Of a DNA stretch of 59,941 nt, positions 24,128-35,248 are shown one piece after another. The position numbers were made by a program, and so were the translations under genes. Each line of letters starts with the position of its first letter. Position 1 is the first letter of the stretch. Under the pieces are notes generated by a model that saw only the letters and a list, made by a program, of their open reading frames with translations, was not told the origin of the DNA and did no database searches. Source of the stretch: Magnaporthiopsis rhizophila (Eukaryota > Ascomycota > Sordariomycetes > Magnaporthales > Magnaporthaceae); assembly GCA_003049465.1 (NCBI GenBank), contig PYSS01000173.1, forward strand, positions 1 to 59,941, in the 5' to 3' direction.

Positions 24128-26559
24128 ATGGCACCACAAAGAACTGAATTGCCACAGGGCAATGACGAGAATGGAGACATCGCAAGCAAGTTGTTGACCA
24201 TTCAGTCCAAGGATCACGACATCGTTCTCAAGACCATCCGGTTGCTTGTCGCCGACCTGTGCCAGCAGTTTGGCGGCGGCCATCCGGGGTACGTACCAGC
24301 GGCGGCATACATCCATCAGTCTTCCTCCTGCGCAATCTCACTGACATGTACCGTTCTCGAATACTAGTGGCGCCATAGGTATGGCCGCCATTGGCATGGC
24401 CCTTTGGAGATATGTCATGAAGTATGCTCCTCACAGCCCCGACTACTTCAATCGCGATCGCTTCGTCCTGTCCAATGGTACGTTTCCCAAACTTCGCTCA
24501 CCTTCGGCTTGATAGACGCACGCGTCGACGGGAATGTGCCGTCCACACCGGAGAGCCTAGTACGGTCATGCTAACGGTCGCACCAGGCCACACATGCATC
24601 TTCCAGTACATCTTCCTCCACCTCAGCGGCTACAAGGCCATGACTTTCGATCAGCTCAAGTCTTATCACTCGGAGCGCGCCGATGCTATGTGCCCCGGGC
24701 ATCCCGAGATTGAGCTCGAGGGCGTCGAGGTTACGACAGGACCGTTGGGTCAGGGCGTTGCCAACGCCGTGGGCCTCGCCATCGCAACAAAGAACCTCGC
24801 CGCCACCTATAACCGCCCGAACTTCGCCGTCGTCTCGAACCACGTTTGGTGCATGATCGGCGATGCCTGCCTTCAGGAGGGCGTGGCCCTCGAGGCCATA
24901 TCGCTGGCGGGACATCTACGCCTCGACAACCTTACCATCATATACGACAACAACCAGATCACCTGTGACGGCTCGGTGGACCTCACAAACTCGGAAGATG
25001 TCAACGCCAAGATGGAGGCATGCGGCTGGCGCGTTGTCGATGTGGAAGATGGGTGCTACGATGTCGAGGGCCTGGTCCAGGCACTCGAGGATTCGCGCCA
25101 GTCCCAGGACGGAAAGCCGACCTTCATCAACGTGCGCACAGTCATTGGACTTGGCAGCGCAGTAGCGGGCACGGCCGATGCTCACGGGCAAGCATTTGGG
25201 AAAGAGGACGTTGCCAACATGAAGCGGGCGAACGGGTTTGATCCAGATCAGCACTTCGTCATCGGCGAGACTGTCCGCGACTTCTTCGCCGACCTGCCGA
25301 GACGGGGCGACGCGCTGATGGCTGAGTGGGTGTCCCTCGTGGGGCAATACGCGACGGCGTACCCCGATCTGGCTTCCGAGTTTAGGCGGAGGGTTCGGGG
25401 GTACTTACCGGCCGACTGGAGGGACCACATCCCGGCCACGTTCCCAAACAAGCCGACACCCACGAGAGCCTCCTCGGGGCTTGTTCTTAACCCTATCGCT
25501 AAGGAGCTCAATTGCTTTATGGTAGGCACTGCAGACCTCTCGCCGTCGGTGCACATGGAGTGGGATGGGAAGGAGGACTTCCAAAACGTAAGCGGCAGGC
25601 ATCCCTGATATTTCCTCTTCTTTGTTTTTGTCTAATTTAAGGTTGGATGCTGAAACCGGCGAAAACAACCTCAGCCAGACGTACGGCCCGCGTGTGGCGT
25701 CAACGGCTCATACAAGGGCCGCTACATCCACTACGGCGTCCGTGAGCACGCCATGTGCGCCATATCCAACGGCATCGCGGCCTACAATCCGGGGACTTTT
25801 GTGCCCGTCACGTCGTCCTTCTTCATGTTCTATCTGTACGCGGCGCCGGCGGTCCGCATGGGCGCGCTACAGCGCCTACAGGTCATACACGCCGCCACGC
25901 ACGACTCGATTGGCATGGGCGAGGACGGCCCGACGCACCAGCCCATCGAGCTGGCGGCCCTGTTCCGCGCCACGCCGAACCTGCTGTACATCCGGCCCGC
26001 CGACAGCGAGGAGACGGCGGGCGCGTGGGAGGTGGCGATCCGCGAGCGCTCGCGGCCCACCATTGTGTCCACGTCGCGGCATAAGCTGCCGCAGCTGCCG
26101 CCGCGGACCAGGAGGGGTGCGGTGGAGAAGGGTGCGTACGCGGTCCAGGAGGTCGACGGCGCGGCTGACCTGACCCTGCTCGGCGTGGGCACCGAGCTGA
26201 CACTGGTGCTTGATGTGGCCGAGGAGCTGGCGGCCAAGCATGGGGTGCGCGCGCGCGTCGTAAGCTTCCCCTGCTGGAGGCTCTTTGACGAGCAGCCTGT
26301 TGCTTACAGGCGCGGGACACTGCGCAGGCACGGCGACGGCGGAATCCCTGCTGTTGTCATCGAGCCGTACGCGCCGCAGGGCTGGGAGCGCTACGCGGAC
26401 GCGGGCATCTGCCTCCGCCGGTTCGGCCACTCGCTGCCTGGACCGGCTGCCTACAAGTTCTTTGGCTACGAGACTGGACCCTTGTGTGAGAAGGTCCTTG
26501 GCTACCTGTGCGGCCTCAAGAGTGGGGAGTACCTGCGCGGCGAGTTTGTGGATTTGTGA
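24128..26559 (+). CDS. Transketolase family, dihydroxyacetone-synthase type
   Basis: Four exons: 24128-24288, 24368-24477, 24587-25587 and 25675-26559, joining in frame to 718 residues. All introns are GT..AG; the second has a GCTAAC branch site. Thiamine-diphosphate enzyme landmarks are present: GHPGGAIGMAAIGMALW, LSNGHTCIFQY, TTGPLGQGVANAVG, IGDACLQEG...DNNQIT (diphosphate-Mg site, with GDA where ordinary transketolases have GDG), YIHYGVREHAMCAISNG with the catalytic Glu, and HDSIGMGEDGPTHQPIE. The GDACLQEG and CDGSVDLTNSEDVNAKM stretches resemble yeast dihydroxyacetone synthases more than pentose-pathway transketolase. Dihydroxyacetone synthase moves a two-carbon ketol unit to formaldehyde in peroxisomes; this chain ends GEFVDL, so no PTS1 signal. 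The first methionine after the frame opens was chosen. Its C2 donor and acceptor are unknown; the neighbours suggest sugar or polyol breakdown. Confidence 0.88.
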
Positions 26560-27023
26560 ACGGATCAGCCGTTATGTTCGCGATGTGGTAACAAGAAACC
26601 CCAAGGGAAGTTTTACGCAATCAACTCGGCCTCCCTGGACCGATTCGAGGAGACATCCTCTCGCCCTGTTCCCTCTGAAAGGCGCTTCGAGTATCCCAAA
26701 CAGGCAATAGCCGGACGTCACCGGGAATGCTCTTTTTCCAACCACGCTGTCTTTCTCCACCGCGCCCTCCAATGCTCCAGTTTCACCCCGCATTCCCCTC
26801 AGCTACACTGGGTAAACCTAGGAAAACGACAGCAACGTGGACCAGGGATATCCCAGTCTAGTGTAAGCCACAACGGGTCGAGTGATGGCCTCGGGCTGGA
26901 GATTACGATCACCTCAACACCCAGACGAACATCCGCCGGAAGCCTTTGAGCAAGGTGTCGCGCAGAATTACTCTACGTACATGGCACTTCGATCCCCGCC
27001 TCCGCTAGAAATCTAACGTCAGA
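26560..27023. other. Intergenic, promoter side of the DUF1593 gene
   Basis: 464 bp without a credible coding frame. No repeat or RNA gene recognised. Confidence 0.6.
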
Positions 27024-28644
27024 ATGGCTTCACCCACGATCCACCTACAGGCATATCCGTCCAAGCCACGAGTATTCATCATCTCGGACATATCAAACGA
27101 ACCTGATGATGCCGAGTCCCTCTGCCGCTATCTGCTCTATTCGAACCAATTCGAGACGGAGGGTCTCGTGGCCTGCACGTCGACGTGGATGAGGACCAAG
27201 GTCTGCCCACAGGACATGATTAAGATTATCGATGCCTACGCGGGCGCCGTGGACAATCTAAATAAGCACACTCACTCCAGCTTTCCATATCCAACCACTG
27301 AGCACGTCCGCAGCCTCGTGCGGTCTGGGCCTCCTGTAAGCGCTCTTACACCGTATATGTTTTGCATCACGGCCGGATCTGGAGCCGAATGACACCAAAA
27401 CGGCGTGTTCTCACTCTTTTGCTATCCTGTTGTAGGTATATGGCATGGCAGCTGTGGGCGACGATATACCCATCAGCGAGGGTGCAAAGCTGCTCGTCTC
27501 CCGGATCGAGGCCGCCTCGGACCAACCCCTCTGGGTGCTGTGCTGGGGCGGCGCCAACGTGCTCGCGCAGGCGCTCCTATCGATCCGAAACAGCCACACA
27601 GCCGCCAACTCCGCCGCGCTCCGCTCCCGCGTGCGCGTGTACGCCATTTCGGACCAGGACGACAGCGCAGGCTGGATCCGCGCGCAATTTCCAGACCTCT
27701 TCTACATCGCGTCCGTGCACGCCTGGAACCAGTACGGCATGGCCGCCTGGACGGGAATTTCGGGCGACCGCTACTACGGGTTCGACGCGGGCGGGCCCGA
27801 CTTTGCCAAGGTGACCAAGGACTGGATCCGCGAGAACATCCAGATCGGGCCCCTGGGCGCCGCGTACCCGGACTACATGTTCATTCCCGAGGGCGACACG
27901 CCAACCTTTCTTTATCTCGTCCAGAATGGCCTGGGTGTCCCAGAACACCCCGAATACGGGTCCTGGGGCGGCCGGTACGGGCTTGTGGACGGCGGCCAGC
28001 GGACGAGCGGCCACTACGCCGACGTGGCCGACGTGGTTGTCGGTAAAGACGGGCGCAGACACACGTCCAACCAGGCCACGGTGTGGCGGTGGCGCGACGC
28101 CTTCCAGAACGATTTTGCGGCGCGTATCCGCTGGACAATGACCCCGGACTTTGGCGAAGTCAACCACGCGCCCGTCGTCTACGTTGGCGACGACTCCGGG
28201 CCGGCACCAGTGCTGCTCGAAGCCGAGGCCGGCACCACAGTGACCGTGGACGCGAGCCGGACGTACGACCCGGACGAGGCGGACAGGCTGACGTTCAAGT
28301 GGTGGCACTACCGCGAGCCCAGCGCGACGCAGTGGGCGACGCATTTTGAGGTTGAGGAGCTGGTGATCCGGAAAGTAGATAGCGAGGGAAGGGTGGTGGA
28401 GGTAACGCTACCGCCGGCGGAAAAGTGCTGCGTGAACTTGATCAGCCGCGAGGCCGTGGCTAGGGGCCAGCTGCTACACCTGATACTTGAGGTGATGGAC
28501 AGCGGGACGCCGGCGCTGACGACGTACAGGCGGATCATGATACAGGCCACCAACAAGGAGCTCAAGGGTGGCGGCGGCGGGGCCGAGGCTGTGGGGGATG
28601 CCATGAAGGCAGTGGTCGAAGCCTGCCAGGAACAAGGGATGTGA
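27024..28644 (+). CDS. DUF1593 (nucleoside-hydrolase-like) protein with Sde0182-type C-terminal domain
   Basis: Two exons, 27024-27335 and 27436-28644, giving 506 residues. The intron is GTAAGC to TGTAG and keeps phase 0. The N-terminal two thirds have the DUF1593 start KPRVFIISDISNEPDDAES, which resembles the Asp-rich calcium site (DxDxxxDD) of nucleoside hydrolases, and then WVLCWGGANVLAQAL, DQDDSAGWIR and GDTPTFLYLVQNGL. The C-terminal part (about residues 340-470) fits the Ig-like Sde0182 domain: APVVYVGDDSG, TVDASRTYDPDEADRLTFKWWHY and LILEVMDSGTPALTTYRR. Many relatives are secreted, but here the first residues (MASPTIHLQAYPSKPRV) are not a signal peptide, so it is probably intracellular. 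The natural substrate of the family is not established; hydrolysis of a C-N or glycosidic bond is a reasonable inference. It sits between transketolase and polyol dehydrogenase genes on the same strand. Confidence 0.82.
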
Positions 28645-28897
28645 ATGCGGGGGAGAGAGGACCCACTGGTGGGAGGAGTCTTGGTGCACGCATTTGGGTC
28701 ATGCCATATTAGGAAATCATAACCACCGTCGACAACGCTGCTTCTTACGGTGCCGAGATGACATGGCTTCGGCATACATAGAACAGCTGATAACCAAGGC
28801 AGGTCTCCAAGACAAAATTGATTGCGCATGTAGCGTACCGAGTTAGTGTTTGTCCACACTCTTCACAACCATCGCCTTACCCAGCTTAGCAGACACG

Positions 28898-30244
28898 ATG
28901 GCTCAGCCCTCAAAAGAGGACCCCGCCCTGCTGCCAAACCCCTCGCTTCAGGTGACGGCAGACCACCAGCTGAAGCAGGTCGAGGCACCAGTCCCATCCC
29001 CCGGGCCTGGAGAGGTACTGATCCATGTCAAGGCGACTGGAATCTGCGGGCAGGTGAAAGAGCAAAAGTTACTCCGACAGGATTCGTTCCGAGCTGATAT
29101 TCAGGAAATCCTCGGTCCAGATCCGATGTCCATTTCTGGAAATCGGGCCGTATAGGCACTTTGGTGGTCGAGGGCGACTGCATCCTCGGCCACGAAGCCG
29201 CCGGCGTTGTTTTAAGATGTGGCGAAGGCGTCAGGAACCTCAAGACCGGTGTGTGTGTGTGTGTGGGCAACATGACAAAATAGCACCGATATTTCGCTGA
29301 CAAAATCCACCCGGCAACAGGTGACCGGGTAGCCGTCGAGCCAGGCGTGCCCTGCAACAACTGTTTCCTGTGCCGACAAGGCCGGTACAACCTCTGCGAG
29401 GCCGTCGCGTTCGCCGGCGTGTACCCGCACCACGGCACACTGCAGCGCTACAAGATCCACCCGGCCAGGTGGCTGCACAAGCTGCCCGACAGCATCTCGT
29501 TCGCCGAGGGCGCGCTCCTCGAGCCGCTCAGCGTGGTCCTGCACGGCATCCGCACCGCGCGGCTGGAACTGGGCCGCGGCGCCGTGGTCTGCGGCGCGGG
29601 GCCCATCGGCCTCATCGCGCTGGCGGCGGCTCGGGCGTCGGGCGCCCATCCGCTCGTCATCACCGACGTCGAGGCGACGCGGCTCGAGTTCGCGAGGCGG
29701 CTGGTGCCGTCCTGCATCACCTACCTCGTAGACCCCAAGGCTGCGCCCGAGGAGAGCGCGCGCGACGTGAGGAGGCTGTTCGGAGCGGACGTGGACGAGT
29801 ACGCGGCGCCGCCGGCTGTTCTCGAGTGCACGGGCGTCGAGAGCAGCGTCTGCACGGCCGCGTTCACGGCGAGGCGGGGAGGGGTGGTGGTCGTCATTGG
29901 AGTTGGGAAGGAGGTGATGAACAACCTGCCGTTTATGCACTTGTCGCTGGCCGAGGTGGGCATTTCTCTCCGTTTCCCCCTGAAAAGGAATGGGGAAAAC
30001 TAACGCTTCTTAGATCGACCTGCGGTTCATCAACAGGTACCGCGATACGTGGCCGGCGGGAATCGCGTGCATGGCCGGTGGGATTCTCGATCTCAAGACG
30101 CTCGTCACGCATGTTTTTCCACTCGAGAAGGCCATGGACGGCCTGGTTCTGTCTTCGGACCCCCGCAACGGAAGCATTAAAGTCCAGATCGTGGACGAGA
30201 CGGATATTTGGCATCTCTACGCCGACGAGGCCGGCAAGGCTTGA
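28898..30244 (+). CDS. Zinc-dependent polyol dehydrogenase (L-arabinitol 4-/xylitol dehydrogenase type)
   Basis: Four exons: 28898-29049, 29121-29248, 29321-29955 and 30014-30244, giving 381 residues. Medium-chain dehydrogenase landmarks: ATGICGSDVHFWKSGRIG with the catalytic-zinc Cys, GHEAAGVV, the structural-zinc lobe CNNCFLCRQGRYNLC (C-X2-C-X2-C-X7-C), EPLSVVLHGI, VCGAGPIGL (Rossmann GxGxxG), then VITDVEATRLEFAR, whose Asp after the second strand favours NAD over NADP. The end (RDTWPAGI..LKTLVTHVFPLEKA) matches fungal arabinitol and xylitol dehydrogenases. The family oxidises polyols to ketoses. The first intron only works in frame as GC..AG (GG|GCAGGT to GGTCCAG|A); introns 2 and 3 are GT..AG, and intron 2 contains a (GT)8 tract at its donor. 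The exact polyol is unknown. Cytosolic by family. Confidence 0.85.
29249..29265. repeat. (GT)n tract at an intron donor site
   Basis: The donor of intron 2 of the polyol dehydrogenase gene is itself the start of eight GT units, so several adjacent GT dinucleotides could compete as donor; only G|GT at 29249 keeps the frame to GDRVAVEPG. Confidence 0.8.
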
Positions 30245-31263
30245 GAGAGATGATGAGTAAAGCAAATGGATGAGTTTGTTCAAAGTACTGTGAAAAAGAT
30301 GGGTTGCCGACATCGTAAACAACAAACAAGTATTATCCCCTGATCTAAATCCTAAATTCAGCCGCTCCTCAAACTCCACATTGCCTGTAGCCGTGCAAAT
30401 CGAGACGTAAACTACTGCCTAGCTCCATACGCCTGGCGAGTGTTGCTTCTTTGCAGCAAAGGGGTTTACAGGAGGCTGAGGGGCCACGTCCTCAGTATTC
30501 GGCTTGTTTGACCTTGCGACAGTACATACGGCCTCAGCTGCACCCAGCAAACAGAAGGTCCTCAGCAGATCAAGCCATACCCAGAACAAGCAAGCATCGA
30601 GGAGGCCGGGCAGTGATCGTGTCGTGGGCTTCACACCACTCTGGGCAAAGTTCACACGGGAAAAAATTAAAAAGAAAAACAAAACATAGCCTGTACCCTG
30701 GTTCCTATCGTCTTCTCCAGATGGGCAATGAGCGAGAAAATAGAATGTGGCACCTGTGAACGTTGCATCCTAGACCCTAGATGCTGGCTACGGCCGGAGG
30801 TTGTATTTGGCCATGGCTAAGGCCACCACGCCCGGCGCCTCATCTCGGCGGCAAGGGCATGCACGGCAAAACGGCACAGCCCTCCCGGCTGGTGAGAGTC
30901 CATCCAAGGCCGTACAATGTGGTACAGCCCTGAAAATAATCTGGCGCCCAACATTGTGAATGAGCATCCGGGGCTGTGCCTTTTGGCCAATCGATGCCCT
31001 TCTTGAGTACCTACCTTGCATATTGACCCCAGCCCGCTAGTGTTTCCGAATTGAGAAGCCCTGGAATCAGCCTGCACCACATCCAGAGACAGCTTGACTT
31101 TGCCGACTTGGGTCGGAGGCCGCCAGCGCAAACGATCGAGGCGGACACACAGCAATTCGTCCTCTTACCTCAATCCAGACAGGATAGAAAAATACTCTTC
31201 GCCTTTGCACAAACTGGCCTCGCGTTACTACTGCATTAGCCACACGATTTCCCCTGGCCCAAA
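30245..31263. other. 1 kb intergenic region, no gene found
   Basis: Short frames on both strands without family resemblance. It holds the 3' flank of the polyol dehydrogenase and the promoter side of the ankyrin gene. Confidence 0.55.
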
Positions 31264-32577
31264 ATGGTTCCCATCCAGTTCACCTCCAGCCCAACCGACC
31301 CGACATGGGAGCCTCCCCGCTGGCGGGACTTGCACGTCCGCAAGATCCGCTTCGGCACCGGCGACGACAACCCGGCACCGCAAGCGGGCACAGACAGGAT
31401 CTCGCTGAGCGAGCGGGCGCAGGCCCTGGACGATGCGGCCAGCGAGCTCAGCCGGCTCTGCGCCACGGGCGCGCCCCTGAGCGACATTCAAGAGTTCATG
31501 GCGCCGTGGATCACGACGGCGACCGAGGACCAGGTGGTGCAGCGCGGCCTGCTGGCCTGGCTCAACCCCATCAACGCCCTGCGTCGGGTCATGGCGCCGC
31601 GGACGACGACGGCGGTCAAGGGCCTAAAGGTGCAGCCCAACCTGCTGGCCTGGTTCAACGACACCAACGCCCTGTGTTGGGCATGCGACATCAACGACGA
31701 TGCCCTGGTGCGCTTCCTGCTGGACGCCGGGCTCACGCCCAACGAAACGGCCGTCGTGCACGCCGTCGCCAAGACGAGAGAGACGAGGGACCCGGCCCTG
31801 CTGGATCACCTTCTGGATGCCGGCTGGGACATCAACAAGCCTCTTGGCGAGAATGCCACCCCTCTTTTAGGGTAAGCGCCTCCCCAGGCAGTTCAGTGTT
31901 TTTCTACTCGGGGGAGACTTGTGGTGACTAATAGAAATTACTACTATGATCCCTTTTGCCACAGCGCCCTTATCCACGAGCAGACCCTAGTCTGGTGGTG
32001 TCTCGCCCGCGGCGCAAGCCCCAACGCCCCCAGCGGCTCGGTGGCCTCGCCGACCATCATGGAGCGGGCGGCCGCGGCCGCCTCCCCGGCCACACTGAAG
32101 CTACTGGTCCGCCACCACGGTGCGGACGTCGTGTACGGCTCGCTGGTCGCGCACGCGTCGCGAGCCCACGCCGAGGGCACGGCGGCGGACCGGGTCGAGG
32201 CCGCGCGCTTCCTCCTGGACGAGGGCGCGCCCGTCGACGCCTATTATCTGCAGAACCGGTACGGCAACGACTACACCGACCGTTCAAAGCGGGACACGAC
32301 AGGCTGCTGCGGCATGACCGAGGCAGTGCTCGTCGGGCGGCAGAACGCGCTCCACTTCGCCGTCTGGTCTGGAAAGGCCGACATGGCGCGGCTGCTGCTG
32401 GAGAATGGCGCCATGACGGAGTGCCTGGCGCGCTCACCCATGAAGACGAACAACGAGACCATGACGCCGCTGGAGCTGGCTGAAAAGTATGGGCACGACG
32501 AGATTGCCGAGATGCTGCTAGTTGACTGGTATTCGTGGAGACGCAGCCAAGGGCTGGTGCATGCCATGTTAAGGTAG
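31264..32577 (+). CDS. Ankyrin-repeat protein
   Basis: Two exons, 31264-31871 and 31965-32577, giving 406 residues. The intron is GG|GTAAGC to CCACAG and keeps frame. Ankyrin units are visible at about residues 135-205 (NALCWACDINDDALVRFLLDAG, VVHAVAK..LLDHLLDAGWDIN), 215-250 (LVWWCLARGASPNAP), 285-310 (AARFLLDEGAPVDAY) and 340-395 (NALHFAVWSGKADMARLLLE, TPLELAEKYGHDEIAEMLL). The N-terminal 80 residues have no recognisable domain. No signal peptide or membrane helix. Protein-protein binding is the only role the family allows one to infer. It interrupts the sugar-metabolism block and may be unrelated to it. Confidence 0.82.
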
Positions 32578-33195
32578 ATGATTGTGATGTGAAGGTTGCC
32601 CCAAAATCTGTTCCCTGCTGCGTTACCTACCAAGCACCGGATCGAATAAGCATAACTAAAATTAGGGGCTGTGCTAGACGCGTCCCGGAAGTTGTGAATG
32701 GAAGAGAAAGGCATACAAATTGGGCATGAGGGAAAACACCCAGGCTCGGCCGGAGGGAAGAAAACAAAGAGGCATAATTCTCGGAGAGACCACGGCGCCA
32801 TTTAGGCGCGCCCGTGTTATTATTCCCCATGGGGAAGGGCCACTTCTCCCCACACAGCGGCCCATTTTCCCCTGCAATGTCAACCTTCCCCATCGGCCCG
32901 GCCAGCGGCTCCCCCGCAAACAGCCCGGGAAAGCCCCGGGAAAACCCCGGGACTCGGGCTGTTTCCCCGCTGGGATTCCTGTCGTTTTCGAGGCACGAGA
33001 ACAACGAGGGACCCAGCTGCCGGGGAGCCTGCAGCCTCGGGAGGAGACGCGGTGATCATGGAGTGAGCGGTGGCTGGGATGTGGGAGAACACTCAAAACC
33101 GGCGCCTACGGGACGTTGGTGTACCGAGGTTTGAGGGAACCCGCCCGCATCGATACTCTTTCAGACACCTAGCCGAAGCGAGAGCTGAGGACAAG
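32578..33195. other. Intergenic, ankyrin 3' flank and transporter promoter
   Basis: 618 bp. The half nearest the transporter is unusually rich in CCCCGG/CCCCGC strings (see separate entry). A TTCCCCATGGGGAA palindrome lies at about 32822-32835. Confidence 0.6.
32912..33025. promoter_or_regulatory. Cluster of CreA-type (SYGGRG) sites upstream of sugar transporter
   Basis: Sites fitting the carbon-catabolite repressor consensus SYGGRG are at 32912-32917, 32934-32939, 32945-32950 and 32965-32970 (reverse strand) and 33020-33025 (forward strand), 170-285 bp upstream of the transporter ATG. The density and closely spaced pairs are what is known for CreA-regulated sugar genes. The motif is short, so some chance hits are expected in GC-rich DNA. 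Confidence 0.4.
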
Positions 33196-35248
33196 ATGGC
33201 TTCGACCAAGGCTGGCGCCGAGGCGCAACACATTGACGGCAGCAGCGGCGCGGCGCTCGAGGACAAGCAGCTCGCGCACCTGGGGAACCAGGAGGAACAC
33301 GAGCTCGGCAAGCGCGCGTCGCTGCGGCGCTACCCCGTGTCCTGCTTCTGGTGCCTGTACGCTGTCTGGTGCGTGCTCCTTGTCAGCTTCGAGAACCAGG
33401 CGTCCGGCAACATCCTCGGCATCCCCCAGTTCCGCAAGGACTTTGGCACCGCCTTTGAGGGCGGCTACGTCCTGCCTGCGGAGTGGCAGGCTGCGTTTAG
33501 TGGTGCACCCGTCGCGTCGTAAGTCGACAGCTTTTCTTTTTCTTCTTGACATGTCCGCTGGAGGTGTTCCCGAGCTGGTTGGTGGTGTGATAAAAAGGCG
33601 ATCCGACACGGTGTGGATCGCTTCCCTGACCGGTCTGTGTACCTACAGGGCCGTGATCGGCTCCCTGGGCTGCGGTGCGTTAGCCGACTGGCTGGGCCGC
33701 CGGGCGGTCATCGTGATAGCCCTCGTTATCACTTACGCCGCCATCACGATGGAGTTTGTCGCCACGACGAATCCAATGTTTTTTGGCGGCAAATTCTTAA
33801 ACGGCTTCGCGACCGGAGCTCTAGCGTCCTTGACAATTACATATATCGGAGAGGTAAGAAGAAAGAGAACAGCGCGTATTGCAGGCAGATTGGCCAAGGC
33901 TAGGTTACCTTTTAAATCCCCGTTTTTGATAGGGTTGGGAAGGGACCGGACCAGATCGCTAATCATTCCGGCATTTTCCGCGATTAGATCACCCCACTGG
34001 CCCTACGAGGCCTTTTCACCTGCTTGTCTGCCATGTCGTATACGCTGGGCCCCCTAGTCGCCGCTCTGATCGTCAACGAGACGGGCACCATCCCCAGCCG
34101 ATGGGCGTACAGGGCTGTGTTCTGCGCGCAGTACGGATTTGCCGCTTTTGCCACAATTGGGGCCATTTTTATGCCCGAGTAAGTGGGAATCTCTGTCTGC
34201 ACCATCTTGAAGGCGCTGCGTTACATGTGGCGGTCTCGCTGTGGTGGAGACTGGGTCGAAGAATCAATGGGAAAAAAAGAAAAGGAGGTGCGAGAAGGCT
34301 CGGGGAGTTGAGAAAAAAAAGGTTGGTCTCCACGACTGACAAATTGCAACCTTACCACCCACCAGATCCCCCTGGTGGCTAGCATCCAAGGGCCGGGACG
34401 CCAAAGCGCTCCACAACCTGGCCAAGTTGGGCCACCGGGGCGACGAGGGTCGGAAGCGGCTCGCGGTGATCCGGCAGACGCTGGACGAGGTGGCGCGCGA
34501 GACCGAGGGCGCAACGTACGCCGAATGCTTCCGGCGGTCCAACCTGCGGCGGACCGTGGTGAGCATCGCGCCGCTGTGCATCCAGATGCTGTCGGGGGTC
34601 GTGTTTGCGGCCTCGTATTTCACCTACTACATGCAGCTGGCCGGCTTCGGTACCGAAACGAGCTTCAAGCTGCAGATCGTGCAGCAGGTGTGCTCGCTCG
34701 TCGGCAACGTCATGTCGTGGTACCTCGTCGACCGCGTCGGGCGCCGCAACCTGACCTTTTACGGCCTGCTAGCCCTGACCGTCAACCTGCTGGCCACGGG
34801 CGGGCTGGCAGCCTGGGGCACTCCGGCGGCGCTCAAGGGCACCGTGGCGCTGATCCTGGTCTACTGCTGGTGGTACAACGTCACCATCGGGTCCACGGCG
34901 TTCACGGTGCTGTGCGAGGTGTCGACGTCGCGCCTGCGGGTCAAGACCATCGCCATCGGCCTGGCGGCGCAGAACCTGCTCGCCATGATATGGAGCTTCG
35001 TGCTCCCGTACCTCTTCAACCCGGACAAGGCCAACCTCGGCGCCAGGGTGGCCTTCATCTTCGGGGGCCTGGCCGTCGTGTCGCTCGTGTACATCTGGGT
35101 CAGCCTGCCCGAGACTGCCGGGCGGACGTACGAGGAGCTGGACGAGATGTTCATCAAGGGCATTCCGGCAAGGAGGTTCAAGGAGTTCAAGCCCGAGGCG
35201 CAGGCCAAGGGCGAGGAGGTCAAGGCGGCCATGGAAAAATCGCCGTGA
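33196..35248 (+). CDS. MFS sugar transporter, alpha-glucoside (maltose) permease-like
   Basis: Four exons: 33196-33518, 33649-33853, 33988-34178 and 34366-35248, joining in frame to 533 residues. Every intron is GT..AG (GTAAGT, GTAAGA, GTAAGT donors). Sugar-porter landmarks: SFENQASGNILGIPQFRKDFG in helix 1, ADWLGRRAVI after helix 2, NGFATGALASLTITYIGE, MPESPWWLASKGR in the central loop, DRVGRRNLT, and PETAGRTYEELDEMF after helix 12. PESPWWL rather than PESPRWL, and the long cytosolic N-terminus, are typical of fungal alpha-glucoside:proton symporters. Plasma membrane by family. A CreA-like site cluster lies upstream. It closes the catabolic block. Substrate (maltose-like disaccharide versus other glycoside) cannot be fixed by reading alone. 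Confidence 0.85.
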
